Assembly (NCBI GenBank): GCA_977006965.1
Contig: OZ345383.1
Coordinates: 186,001-250,000, forward strand
Reading direction: 5' to 3'
Length of the DNA stretch: 64,000 nt
Origin: Phymatolithon calcareum
Taxonomy: Eukaryota > Rhodophyta > Florideophyceae > Hapalidiales
Position numbers and translations under genes: made by a program. The notes beneath the pieces were generated by a model, which ran no database searches, was not told where the DNA came from, and worked only from the letters and a program-made list of their open reading frames with translations. How positions within the stretch are numbered: the first letter of the stretch is position 1; each line of letters begins with the position of its first letter. Shown piece by piece: positions 52,739 to 62,892 of this stretch.

Positions 52739-54535
52739 CGTCGTTCTCCATATTATCAACTCCCCCGGACCTGTGACCGGCATTCTGGTCTGATGTGCAG
52801 CTGCTTCAACGCGGAGCGCTGCAGTGACTGCCAGAAAACATAGAACATCCCCTGATATTACTGTACTAACGAGCACCGAGATGTATGCGAAGTAGTGCTT
52901 CATTGGGTGTGTAACCAGCCTCATGATCGATCTATGATACCCTGCCCAGCTTGTATATGCATACAGCTTTTGCTCTCGCCATGGATAATATGGAACCAAG
53001 AAAAGCTAAGGACTTAAAATCTTTTCACCTCAGGTTAAGGTAATCCAGAGTGGAGTTAATGCCCTATATTGATAGTTAGCGGGGTAAATTTGCCTCGGCC
53101 CTTGGTCAGCGATGGACCTCGAGCTGTCTCTGCATTCCTTTACAATATCTTCCTAGGAATCCGTATTTCGACTGGATTTACAAAACAATACCAGCATTGC
53201 TGCTAACTTCAAGATCCAGGTCTTACAAGCCTACTAGTGTCAACAATGCTTCTCAGCAATGGGATTGAACAAAGCTTAGCTACCGCTGTGCGAATACTGA
53301 CAAGTTGCCTCGTGCACAGTTTTATCGATCTTCCTGGGAAACTTCTTTCTGCAATGACGGCAGTTGTGTTTTTCATCTTGTCGACTATCGAAGAGTGTAA
53401 ACTTGAGCGTTAGTGACAGCAAGAATTCCCTTACATCAAACGAAAGAGAACTTGACTTACCCTGACTTTGAGGGGCCATTACAACGTCGAAACCTTAAAG
53501 GAAGAAAGACATGATCACTGGTCATAATCATTGAATAATGTGATCACGAGTCCAGGAGAATGCGATCGAGCTGCGTTGCATGTGACGGTCGTGCTTCAGG
53601 AACTACAGTGTCTGAAACTATATACCGTACTACGGGACATGCTCAGGCAGGGTAATGCGCCATTGAAAATAATAAGGTTCTCTTTCCTTCACAGGGCTTC
53701 TTGAGGAAATATAAAACCAGCAGCTGTAGCTCCGTCTAAATCGTCGTGGTTAGCCTGTAACTTATAAGCTCTACTCTGGAGAGTAATGTCCTGTCTTTAA
53801 ACATACACCTTCGGTAATTAGAGTACGTAAGGCCATGAACGTCTTTAAAGAATTCCATGTGGTCATTACAGAAGTTTAATTGCAATCATCAAATCAAGGT
53901 AGACATGTTCCAAGAACACCTACACAACTATCGGCACTGATGAGATCAACGACCCGTGCGAGTATGCTCTATTTCACTACATGAATTCAGCTCACATTGG
54001 ATAAAGCCCGCAGGATACATGAGCCAATCTTCGGAATGAGATGCCGCATAATGGGCTCAGTGCCCTGATTTCCATCGAGCGCGATGAGTATATGCTCTCA
54101 CTTCGTCGCTCTTCGCCGCTCGGCACGATGTGTAGGAGTGTTGTTGACATGGTTTATTTTACTTTCTTGCTCGCAATCCACTGCTGGCACTCGATCCATC
54201 CAGGTGCAGTGCGGCACATTTCACGCCGGACTGTGTCTCAAAAATTGGACTCACGTCAATAACTGCAACTTCAATATTATGCACTTTGCAATTCTACACA
54301 AACAATATTGTAGTCACATGACAATAAGTGCTAGTAGGGTGTGCGTAAAGCTGAACATGCATAAAGATTCAAAATATTGCAAATTTTGGAGAAAATCAAA
54401 AAGTCGTAAACTCCGGGTTCTCTCTCGTTCCGCGATGTTTCCCTAAGTGTCTACAGATGGGTTGGTAACTTTAAATAAAAATTTGCACTTCCTTTTCTTC
54501 TTCTTCTCCTTGTTATCCGGGATTTGCCTATTTTT
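52739..54535. other. Intergenic region, weak zinc-finger-like frame
   Basis: No convincing gene in 1.8 kb. A short minus-strand frame (53479-53276) contains HNCRHCRKKFPRKIDKTVHE followed by ATC, a C-x2-C...H-x4-C spacing that could be a BED/C2HC finger exon of an old transposase. A family C tail lies at 54450-54500. Confidence 0.4.
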
Positions 54536-54602
54536 TAAAGTATCTGTTTAGTGGATTATTTAAAAGCCCTCAGTAACATTCCTAAGACTGTACGGGAGCA
54601 GC

Positions 54603-55337
54603 CAGTTAAAATCCTGATCGGCGTACCGAACGACCTACCGGGAGTGCTATATATAAGGGACAGAACTGCGCGGTTGAGATGCCTGAGAGTCATTTTCAAC
54701 AGAGTTCCTTTTTGGAGAAAATCCATTCTGGCGAAGTACTTTGGGACTGGTGCTGTAGTTGAGCTTATCGTGTTACAACGTATACTACATGACCGTACTA
54801 GTCAGGATCTGACTGTAGGTTATCTGTAATCAATTCTTTCTAAGATTGATACAACCACTCAATTACCAGTGCCTTTTACGAGGACATGGAATAGAAAAAC
54901 AAAGGATAAGAATTGCGAGCTCGAATCGCCGCTGAGCGCATAGAGGACTCTAAGCTTTTCCCACATCCGTCCGATGTGGGTTTTTGCAGCTAGGGCCACG
55001 ATATACAAGATTGCGGAAGAAGCATATATGAATGTTATACTATGCTACAAGGCTGTAGCAACTGAAACGCATCTCCCTTACAGTCTAAAGAGTGTTACTG
55101 AGAGCGTTTAATAAATACTACTAAAAAAAACAACGTATACTACGGTCTATGAAGATGGACCAAGAAACGGAATATGAATGCAAAAGATTTACTCGGGCCT
55201 TCACAGGGAGAGAAATTCGGATTAAGGAGATATTAGAACGATAGTAGAGAGATGAGTACGGAAAACAGCGAGAAGCTGCCCTGTTACTCAAATTGAGTCT
55301 TTGGGAGCTCTTAAAATAAATCAACATATATCCCCCT
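54603..55337 (+). pseudogene. Family A LINE, copy A8, interrupted by family B
   Basis: 54603-54788 encodes DLPGVLYIRDRTARLRCLRV, FNRVPFWRKSILAKYFGTGA and VVELIVLQRI; 55130-55337 continues with the last codons and the tail ATCAACATATATCCCC. Very close in sequence to copies at 45290 and 29541. Confidence 0.8.
54789..55129 (+). mobile_element. Family B LINE, 3' end inserted in family A with 14-bp duplication
   Basis: 341 bp ending GAGAGCGTTTAATAAATACT plus an A run, with the family B 3' UTR words TTTTTGCAGCTAGGGC and CTGAAACGCATCTCCCTT. Exact 14-bp duplication ACAACGTATACTAC at 54775-54788 and 55130-55143. Confidence 0.87.
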
Positions 55338-55440
55338 TTTCGGAACTTTTACATGCTAGCATATCGTCTGGTCCCTAATACAGGGACTCGCCCGATTTCC
55401 ATATTATCAATTATGGTGACGCTGTAGAGTAGTAGGAACC

Positions 55441-56321
55441 CTAATACCTTTTCCGTTCTTAACATTTCTCCGGAGTCCAGTACATACTTTCGATTTGCAT
55501 ATGAGAAAACAGGGTTGTTTCCAGAACTGTGCAGTATTGAAGGTACCTGACAGAGGCACGGAATCTCCCTGCTGCGGCGAGAAAGCGTATCTCACCAACT
55601 GTTTACATGAGGCCGAAAAGACATTCTAGTTTTATATTAGACGGACCACCTCAAGTGAGGTGCGACCGAATTGCTCAAAAACGTTTGTATAAAGAGTGCG
55701 GAGCGAATCATTCGCGCCATATTTGGACAGGTGGGCTTGTGGTCTGGGCAATGAGTATTCCAACTACTAACTTAAAATCGCTTCGTTCTGCGCTAGCAGC
55801 TTAGAGGTACCTGAGCTGCCATGCCATGAGAAAAAGACCGGCCGCGCACGGTCGGTACATCTGTATACACCAAGGCAGCATGGGTGACCGGTCTCGCAGA
55901 GTGTTCCAGACAATACAGAGCCTTTTCCACGTCAAAAAACGTGAGCGGTATGATTCATGTAACCAATTCAAAGGACTCAAGGCCCTCTCTCAAGTTTGAC
56001 GCTCCACGAATGGATGCAACTAGTAGCTCGCCCGGCAGGAGGACAATGAGATGTCACGCAGTTCGAATAGTCCGTCGCATGACACGTAGTATCAATCCAT
56101 AGAGTGAAAATACCAAGTGTCCCATCCCGAATAGTGGGACGGGGCAAAAATCAGGAATCCGTTAATGAGGACAGCAATTCACAATAGCAAGGACGATGAT
56201 CCAAGAAAGACGACGTAATCAGATTCCATTGTTTAAACGAGATCCACAGGAAGGACTACTCGTGGAAAAATCCATGATCGCGCAGGTATGTCACTTTGCG
56301 TAACGTGGGATCTAGTTCGAC
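55441..56321. other. Intergenic region, no gene recognised
   Basis: About 880 bases with no supportable gene or repeat. Confidence 0.5.
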
Positions 56322-56335
56322 ATCCTTGTCCACTT

Positions 56336-56723
56336 GAGCAGATCTCTTCTCACAGAATAGTTCGGTGATATTGCACCAATCCTCATGAGCAACCTGGAAG
56401 AATACCTCGGAAGATATCAGCTGACCAAAGAGGAGATTGATATCACTGAAAAAGCTCTAGACAAGCCTCTCTTCTTCATTATCGACTTTTACAACGACAT
56501 GGAATGGACAAAAAGCCAATTGATGAAATCTGATCAGTGGACCCCAAGCTTTTCCCTCCGCCCTTTTACGGGAGAGGGTTTTTGCAGCTAGAGCTACGAC
56601 GTTAACCCGGGTTACAAGTATTTGAATATATGATCGAAGCTACAACGTAGCTGCTGAAACGCATCTCCCTTGCAGTCTCATGAGTGTTACTGAGGGCGTT
56701 TAACAAATTCTAAATTCAAAAAA
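56336..56723 (+). mobile_element. Family B LINE, 388-bp 3' end with 14-bp duplication
   Basis: Encodes the last ~50 codons of ORF2 (ILMSNLEEYLGRYQLTKEEI, EKALDKPLFF) and the 3' UTR ending GAGGGCGTTTAACAAATTC and an A run. Exact 14-bp duplication ATCCTTGTCCACTT at 56322-56335 and 56724-56737. About 95 percent like 43200-43583 by eye. Confidence 0.88.
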
Positions 56724-56979
56724 ATCCTTGTCCACTTCAATCAAGTTTTCGGGATACATCTCAAGTGTGCGTAAGGCGGAAGAAGACTGGAATTTGCCGT
56801 TGCGTACTTTTGCTCTCAATACGGCAATGAAGAGGAGTATCGCAAAAGCATTCAACAGAGTACCGAAAGGGAAGGTAGTCCGGGCAAAAAGTACAATTAA
56901 AAAGGAGGAAATTCACGACATGGCCACCAAGAGTGAAAAAATTCACTGCATGGCCATCCCTAGATAAACGTACTACTCA

Positions 56980-57770
56980 TTCGTTACGAATACAACGGCG
57001 CACCGTAAGCACATCATCTTATTCGTCTGCTACGGTCAACTCACAACGCTCCCGCACTAACCAATCTGAAGTCAAGGAGCTCGTTCTACATGTAGGCGAC
57101 TACGCCGGATCAAGCTTTGACGACGTAGTCAATGCCGTGATCTCCCGCAACACGTCGATGTGCAAGGCCCACCCCGTGGCGCAGCGCCTGACACTCATGT
57201 GTAGTCAGCACACAGCCTGCACCTTCCGTGTTAACGTCAGCGTGCTACCGAGCATCGGCGGCGTCAGGATCTCCAAGTTATCCGGACACAGCTGCGTTGG
57301 AGGCCACTGAGGCATCATTCGATGTGACAGTTTGTGCTCCCACCGCCACTTTAAAGAGCATCAGCGGCCATGTATCCACGTGGTCGCCGCACTTTTGTAC
57401 GTTTCTAGGCTCTTCGTGCAGTATCGGGTGTCGTTCGACCCGTGGAATAAGCACTGGTTCCGGGATGTATGGATGTTGAGAACGTGGGCCAAGCAGTATG
57501 AGGGCAGCGTCACGCATTTTGCAGTCACTGGAGACCAGAGAGTACAGGATGATTTGGGGCCGTTGGTGCCGTTTGACCGTGTAGCTAAGCCGGGACCCAA
57601 GCGCAAGAAGCCCTAATTGCCTTCCGAAATGAGGGCCTGTCACTGCTCCTCGTGCGGAAACACTGGCCACTTTTCGCAGACATGCAGGAGGCCTGATATC
57701 TACAACCTTGTCGAGGCGAAACGAAAGCATATCGACAAATCGGCTCAGTCTATGATCATCGACCTTGCCG
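56980..57770 (+). pseudogene. MULE (Mutator-like) transposase remnant, internally deleted
   Basis: Frame 1 (56933-57310) ends with CTFRVNVSVLPSIGGVRISK and LSGHSCVGGH, the N-terminal zinc region of MULE transposases. Frame 2 (to 57616) has FDPWNKHWFRDVWMLRTWAK and ends PFDRVAKPGPKRKKP. After a stop, frame 3 (57617 on) has the C-terminal CCHC knuckle CSSCGNTGHFSQTCRRP. The order N-terminal zinc, C-terminal basic linker, knuckle is that of MULEs, but the central DDE catalytic region is missing. Terminal repeats not found. Confidence 0.75.
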
Positions 57771-57832
57771 CCTGCGGTGGCAGAGATTATACTTGCGACA
57801 AGGATCTAAAGCATAGAGGGGTTATATGTTGA

Positions 57833-58560
57833 TTTATTTTAAAAGCTCCCAAAACCTCAATTTGGTTAACAGGGCAGCTTCTCGCTGTCTTCCACATTCA
57901 TCTCTCAGCACCGGGCCCAAAGTACTTCGCTAAAACTGATTTTCTCCACAAAGGAGCTCTGTTGAAAAGAAATCTCATGCATATCAACCGCGCAGTCTGT
58001 CCCTTATACTTAACACTCCTGGCAGTTCATTCGGCATGTCGACCCGGATTTTAACTGTCCGTCACTCTTCTTCCAACGTCCATATTTTCGCTTCTTTCCG
58101 TATGCGTCCAGTTTTTGATCCCATACCTTCTTCTGCTTGTTTTAGAGCTTCGTTGAGGTGCTTCTCTTCTCTAAGATGCCCAATATCCTTTGATACATCT
58201 TCCAGGTCTTCTTCTCTTCGTCGGTATTCTTCTGTGAGCTCAAGGTACTTCTTCCGTCTTACCAGGCTTAAGGCGAACCTTTCAGCCTGGTGCGCTCTCT
58301 TCATCTGTGGACTGGCGAGTTGGCAGAGCACTCGCATCCTCTCCCTTCGATGTTCGGCATATTTTCCGAAAACATACCTGAAGAAAAGACATTCTGCTGC
58401 TTCGATTGCCGATAACAGACGTTTGGTGATCGGGGTTAGTTGAATGGCATACTCCCATTTGGGGAGAATCAATGACTTCAAAATCCTGATGCAATTGGCT
58501 GGCTGGAATTCTCTGACGTTTACGCCTATTTGGCGGAGTTTGCGTATTGTAGACACGCAA
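57833..58560 (-). pseudogene. Family A LINE, 3' part
   Basis: The minus frame 58556-58062 reads TIRKLRQIGVNVREFQPANC, SLILPKWEYAIQLTP, RMRVLCQLASPQMKRAHQAE and LREEKHLNEALKQAEEGM; frameshifts follow towards the 3' end. The tail near 57833 is the family A form. Ends inside or next to the MULE remnant. Confidence 0.8.
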
Positions 58561-58804
58561 TGCTACACGAGAGTAGTTAGGGACACTTACACTCTCAGGG
58601 ATAACATATCGACCAACTACGAGTATTAGTCTAGTATCTGTTAGTGCTTCCCCTCTTTTTACAAGGTGTGCATTTATCGCCCCTGATCTACTTAAGCGGC
58701 GATCCTAGTTGCATCTTAGACTGGAGCACCTCATCATCTCATCGGAGAGAGATCACCCCTTTTCATGATAAACCCAGCCTTATCTTGACACTCTGAGTGA
58801 TTAC

Positions 58805-59475
58805 AGTATACATCCCACCGCATTTCGAACTCTTGAAATTGCTGTATCGTCCGTGACTCCGTTGTTGTTCATACTGATCCCCAGGTAGGATAGTCTCCAG
58901 GCCTGACGCAGCTCTTTTCCTGCAAGGAAAATTTTCTTCTTTGGGATGCCTTTGTAGTTAAGGACTTCACTCTTTCCTGGCTTTGTGTTCCATTTCATGG
59001 AGTTCTCGCCTGCCCACTTCGTGGCTATGTCCAAAAGTTTTTGCAACTCCTTGGCATTCTTAGCCTGAAGAAGAACATCATCAGCAAATAATTGCTGACG
59101 AGTCCCTGTATTAGGGACCAGGAGATATACTAGAATGAACAAGATACGAAAAGCTGCTCCCGTACAGTCTTAGGAGTGTTAATGAGGGCTTTCAAATAAA
59201 CAACTAAACAGTTGCAAAAAAAGCAAATAATTGCGCTGGATGTTCAGACACGGTTCTTGGTACTTGGGCGGCGGCTTCGGCGAACGTATCCATGAATATA
59301 TTGTATAGGCATGGACTGAGGGGGGACCCTTGGGGAACACCTCGGTCGATAATGTACCACGTTTTTGTTTCGTCTCCTGCCGACATCATCCACGACGGTT
59401 TCATCAAATAAGATACCATCCTTGTGATGTATGCCGGTAGCTTATTCTTCAGTCGTTCAAGGAGGATATCCCTAG
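58805..59475 (-). pseudogene. LINE reverse transcriptase fragment, family A-like, split by family E
   Basis: The minus strand reads MVSYLMKPSWMMSAGDETKT, IIDRGVPQGSPLSPCLYNIF, then (past the insertion) QLFADDVLLQAKNAKELQKL, NTKPGKSEVLNYKGI and LSYLGISMNNNGVTDDTAIS. It holds the catalytic FADD. It joins in register with DTAIARVRNAA of copy A1, so it represents the part of family A missing from the other copies. Confidence 0.82.
59096..59221 (+). mobile_element. Family E 3' end inserted in LINE RT with 13-bp duplication
   Basis: 126 bp ending GGGCTTTCAAATAAACAACT and an A run. Exact 13-bp duplication AGCAAATAATTGC at 59083-59095 and 59222-59234; removing it restores the RT reading frame through FADD. 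Confidence 0.88.
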
Positions 59476-59482
59476 GATTTTT

Positions 59483-59520
59483 TGAATCTGGATTTTATTA
59501 AACGCCCTCAGTGTCACTAA
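59483..59520 (-). repeat. Family B LINE tail, minus strand
   Basis: The plus strand ATTTTATTAAACGCCCTCAG is the reverse complement of the family B 3' terminus. It sits between the RT fragment and the start of the right-hand LINE. Confidence 0.5.
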
Positions 59521-59768
59521 AACACCCCAAACGGTCTTTGTAGGTGCAAAACTTGCGCCCTGGGTGCAAATTGCCCCCGTGCCAGCCACAAGTCTTCTTT
59601 ACAGAAGTAACTGGCGTAAAAGCCGTGCGGTAGCTTCTGCGACATAGTGTTTGACGTAATGTTCCCGAATTGCAGTAGAACCGGACCGATCGGACAAGGA
59701 AGACATCTCGAGTAGCGCAACACAAACGACAAACCTCCCCCTCAGGGGAAACCCAGCCGGGGGGTGCT

Positions 59769-61796
59769 ATGGACCAAATGAGGCCATCCATGGAGTCGAA
59801 TCTCGCTCCGGCAGACGACGAAAAGGGAAAGGACACGACTCTCCCTTGGCAGATTGCAAGAAACAGGCGATCAAGCCGCCGGGCGAGCCACCCACAGTCG
59901 CCGGCGGATTTTAAAAGCAAAAAAATAAATATTTTTTTGAAAAAGCCCGCGCAGGAAAAATGGCCCACCGGGGCAGTTACGCGTGCACAGGCGAAAGGCC
60001 TGCCCGACGCGAGCAAAGACGGCGAGAACAAGAGAGAAGACAATAACACATCCAAGTCGAGATCGAGAAAAGCAAAGCAAACGGCGACTCTACCCAGCAC
60101 AGTAAAAGAGAACCCCAGTAGGCAAAAATTTGTGAGAATCCGTAATGTGGCGGAGTGTGGAGGCTGTGGCAAGAAAGGAACGCTGAAATTGACAGGAGGA
60201 AGTGCACGCTCTCCCCTTGCACTGACGTGCAGAGAATGCCCCTTCGGCAAAGAGGGACTGGATGCTAGTGAATTTGTCCACAACATCATCCCTAGAGCTA
60301 CATGCGGTGACCAAGCAGAAGCTGTTCAAACAGAAGAGGATACAGGAATAGCAGAAAAGGCCAAAGAAGCTCCACCTTCCACTTTAGTAGCTAATACCCG
60401 AGCTACGGCACTGAACAAGAGTGGGTCAAAGAAAGATGTCAATGGTTACATAACAGCTGACGTATTCACGAACATGGAGACCAAAGTGGAAGAGCTGCAG
60501 AGTAAGCTGGCAGCCACAGAGGATACGCTGGCACAATTATTGGCAATGGTACACAGAGATAACCACAAGGAGGCTAAACACTGCCAAACAGTCGAAGATG
60601 TTGAAGAGATGAAGACGAAGCTGAAGACAATGGAAATCAGCCTGAAAGAAACAGAAGAAAAGGTGGCCATGCTAGAGGCATCAGTGAGAGCACTCCGAGA
60701 GGAGAACAAGAGGCTCCGAAATCGAGATCCTGGAGCAATGGAAGAATCAACCGAAGGAGCACCCTCTCAAGATGGATAGAAACATACAGGACCTGAAGAA
60801 AACGATAATGAAGATATACAACTCAAGAGAATGCCATATCGGGAAGCCATACTGAAAGTCTAGGGCCACACAAGCGGCGAGATGGACCAGAAGAGAAGAG
60901 AGGAGACAATACCCAGCACCCCCAACCGTCCAATGAAGCCACGCACCCAAATTAGCGAAGCTGACAAAGAGAAGTTAAAATTCTTCGCGAACAAGATGGG
61001 CAACCTCATGCCACCAAGAGGACCGAGACCGAGACTAGGTGCATTATATTTCAGAAGAATTCCCAAGGCACCGCGAGAGGAAATTGCGAATGCCGTAAGA
61101 GAAATTTTGAGTTCTAAGACAGTATCCCACATATCATTCATCGGAAACACAGTGATGGAAGTCCTGACCCAAAACAAAGAAAGGGACAGCATTGCTGAGC
61201 TGCTGAAAGAAGCAGGCTTAGTTTGTATGTACAGGTACAACGTCTTTGAAAATGCGAAGAAGGGAAAACAAGGATTTGAGTCGAATCAATCCCTGGAACG
61301 ACATGCAGCCAGAACAAGGGCGCGGGTAAGACACTGTGCATCCACAGCATCACAACCGTACGCCAGAGAATGGTACCGAGGATTGGAGAGAGCTGCAGAA
61401 CGAAGACTCAAATACTTCGAAATCGAGAAGGCCCGAACGGCTGAACAGTTCCCACGTCGGAACCTTGTCCACCCCAGTTTACGAAATGGAGCTAGCAACT
61501 GGTACCTAGCCTCTGCAACGACCCCACCAGGTAACAATGACCAAGACGAAGATAGTGCAATACACATAACGGAGGCACTCGGCGGCATTGAGGACCGACA
61601 TGAAGGAGGGCTATCGCTCCCTGGCAGTACAACACAGGAAACTGAGCACCACACGTATAATGATGAAGATTTAGAGCAACTGGCCCATGAACCTGAAAAC
61701 AAGACCCCGACTACATATGAAGTTCCGGAGAAAGAGACAAGCACAGAAATTCCCATCGCAATTTTGGAGGATACCACATCGGAAAATAATATTTAA
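59769..61796 (+). pseudogene. LINE ORF1, two in-frame stops
   Basis: One frame of about 675 codons interrupted by TAG at 60777 and 60860; the codons between still look coding (MPYREAILKV). N-terminal third basic; a C2C2 zinc-like module (CGGCGKKGTLKLTGG, then CREC) at about 130-175; a heptad coiled coil (METKVEELQSKLAATEDTLA and KLKTMEISLKETEEKVAMLE) at about 235-325. The second part has a compact domain ALYFRRIPKAPREEIANAVR / ISFIGNTVMEVLT that may be an RNA-binding ORF1 fold. Role by analogy: nucleic-acid chaperone of the RNP. Confidence 0.72.
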
Positions 61797-61818
61797 CAAG
61801 TACTGGAGAATCGCAACG

Positions 61819-62892
61819 ATGAATGTAGGGGGATCTCCGGAGACTCCGGAGTACCTAGAAAGAATGGTGAAAGACCATGGAGTCGACGTAATGGGACTCA
61901 CAGAAACACACATGAGGCCGGAAGCACGTATCCGCACTGAAATATTCACAATGAACGCCCCGAGACCGGCACTAGTCACCGCAGAAGGACCTAGATACCA
62001 CATTGACTCAAGGAGAAGGAGTGGGTCCGCTAGAAACTTTGGAGGAGTCTCTCTAGTGTTCCGAACAGGGTGTGGAGCCAAGCATATATTCAAACATGCA
62101 AGGATACACTACCAAATCGTCATCGCACAACTGGGAAGCCTGAAAATCGGGGTGGTATATATGTCACCAAAGTCTACGCGACAGGAAACGGAAGAATGTC
62201 TAAAGCTTATCACCAGGCACGCAAGAGGGCAAGCCATCATATGCGACGACTGGAACGCAAGACACAAGTTATGGGACCGACAAACAAACAGAAGAGGAAA
62301 CCAAGTTGTAAAATGGGCAGAAGAGAAAGGATGGGTTATACGTACCAGCAAGGGCCCCACATTTCAGACAAAGAAATACAGCAGCAATATTGACTTCTTT
62401 GTCACGAAAGGAACAAGGACCACCACTCCAAACTCACCGGAAAATATCTGGACAGGGAGTACACAACACCGACCAGTGTGCACACGTCTCAGAAGCCGAC
62501 AGGAACGCGATGGCATCCAGACCAAGAGACCAGTCAGTGTACGGGACTGGGCGGGCACCAAAACGAAAGTTACCATCAAAGAGCAAATGCAAGAACTTAT
62601 TCAAGAACTGCAGAGACGCCCCACCCCGGAACAAGTGGAGGATATCTACAGGAAGATAGTGGATATCGGCTCGCAAACGCGTCAGAAGACGAAACAAGAA
62701 AAAGTGCGTCTGAAGTATCGTGCGGAACTGCCCGGAATCATAGGGGGACTCCAGCAGTGCGACACCTCACGGCAACTACATCAGTGGTACAAGAAATTGT
62801 TGAAGACCTGGTATGACCCCTGGAGGGTAAAAAACGAATTCCATCGCGCTACACACCGTTTTGGAGCGCTGAACTGGACAAACTGGCCCTGA
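61819..62892 (+). pseudogene. LINE APE-type endonuclease domain (start of ORF2)
   Basis: From the ATG at 61819. APE motifs: MNVGG (N), LTETHM (E), CDDWNARHKLW (D and N), SNIDFFVT (D) and GSTQHRPV (the usual SDH changed to TQH). The frame is open upstream to 61687, overlapping ORF1. At about 62860 a frameshift moves the reading into the frame of FWSAELDKLALKRKKLYKRA. Confidence 0.8.

Larger units (their letters stand above)
54538..55440 (-). repeat. Family E retroelement fragment, interrupted by family A
   Basis: 54538-54602 and 55338-55440 together match 52625-52738 and 59096-59221. The break lies in GGGAGCAG/CTTTTCG, where family A copy A8 is inserted, with little or no target duplication. 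Confidence 0.65.

Noticed and set aside
53276-53479. C2HC finger-like short ORF as a gene
   Set aside because: Only one weak motif in 67 codons; kept as a comment in the intergenic entry.
59498-60289. 263-codon minus-strand ORF
   Set aside because: Shadow of LINE ORF1 on the plus strand.
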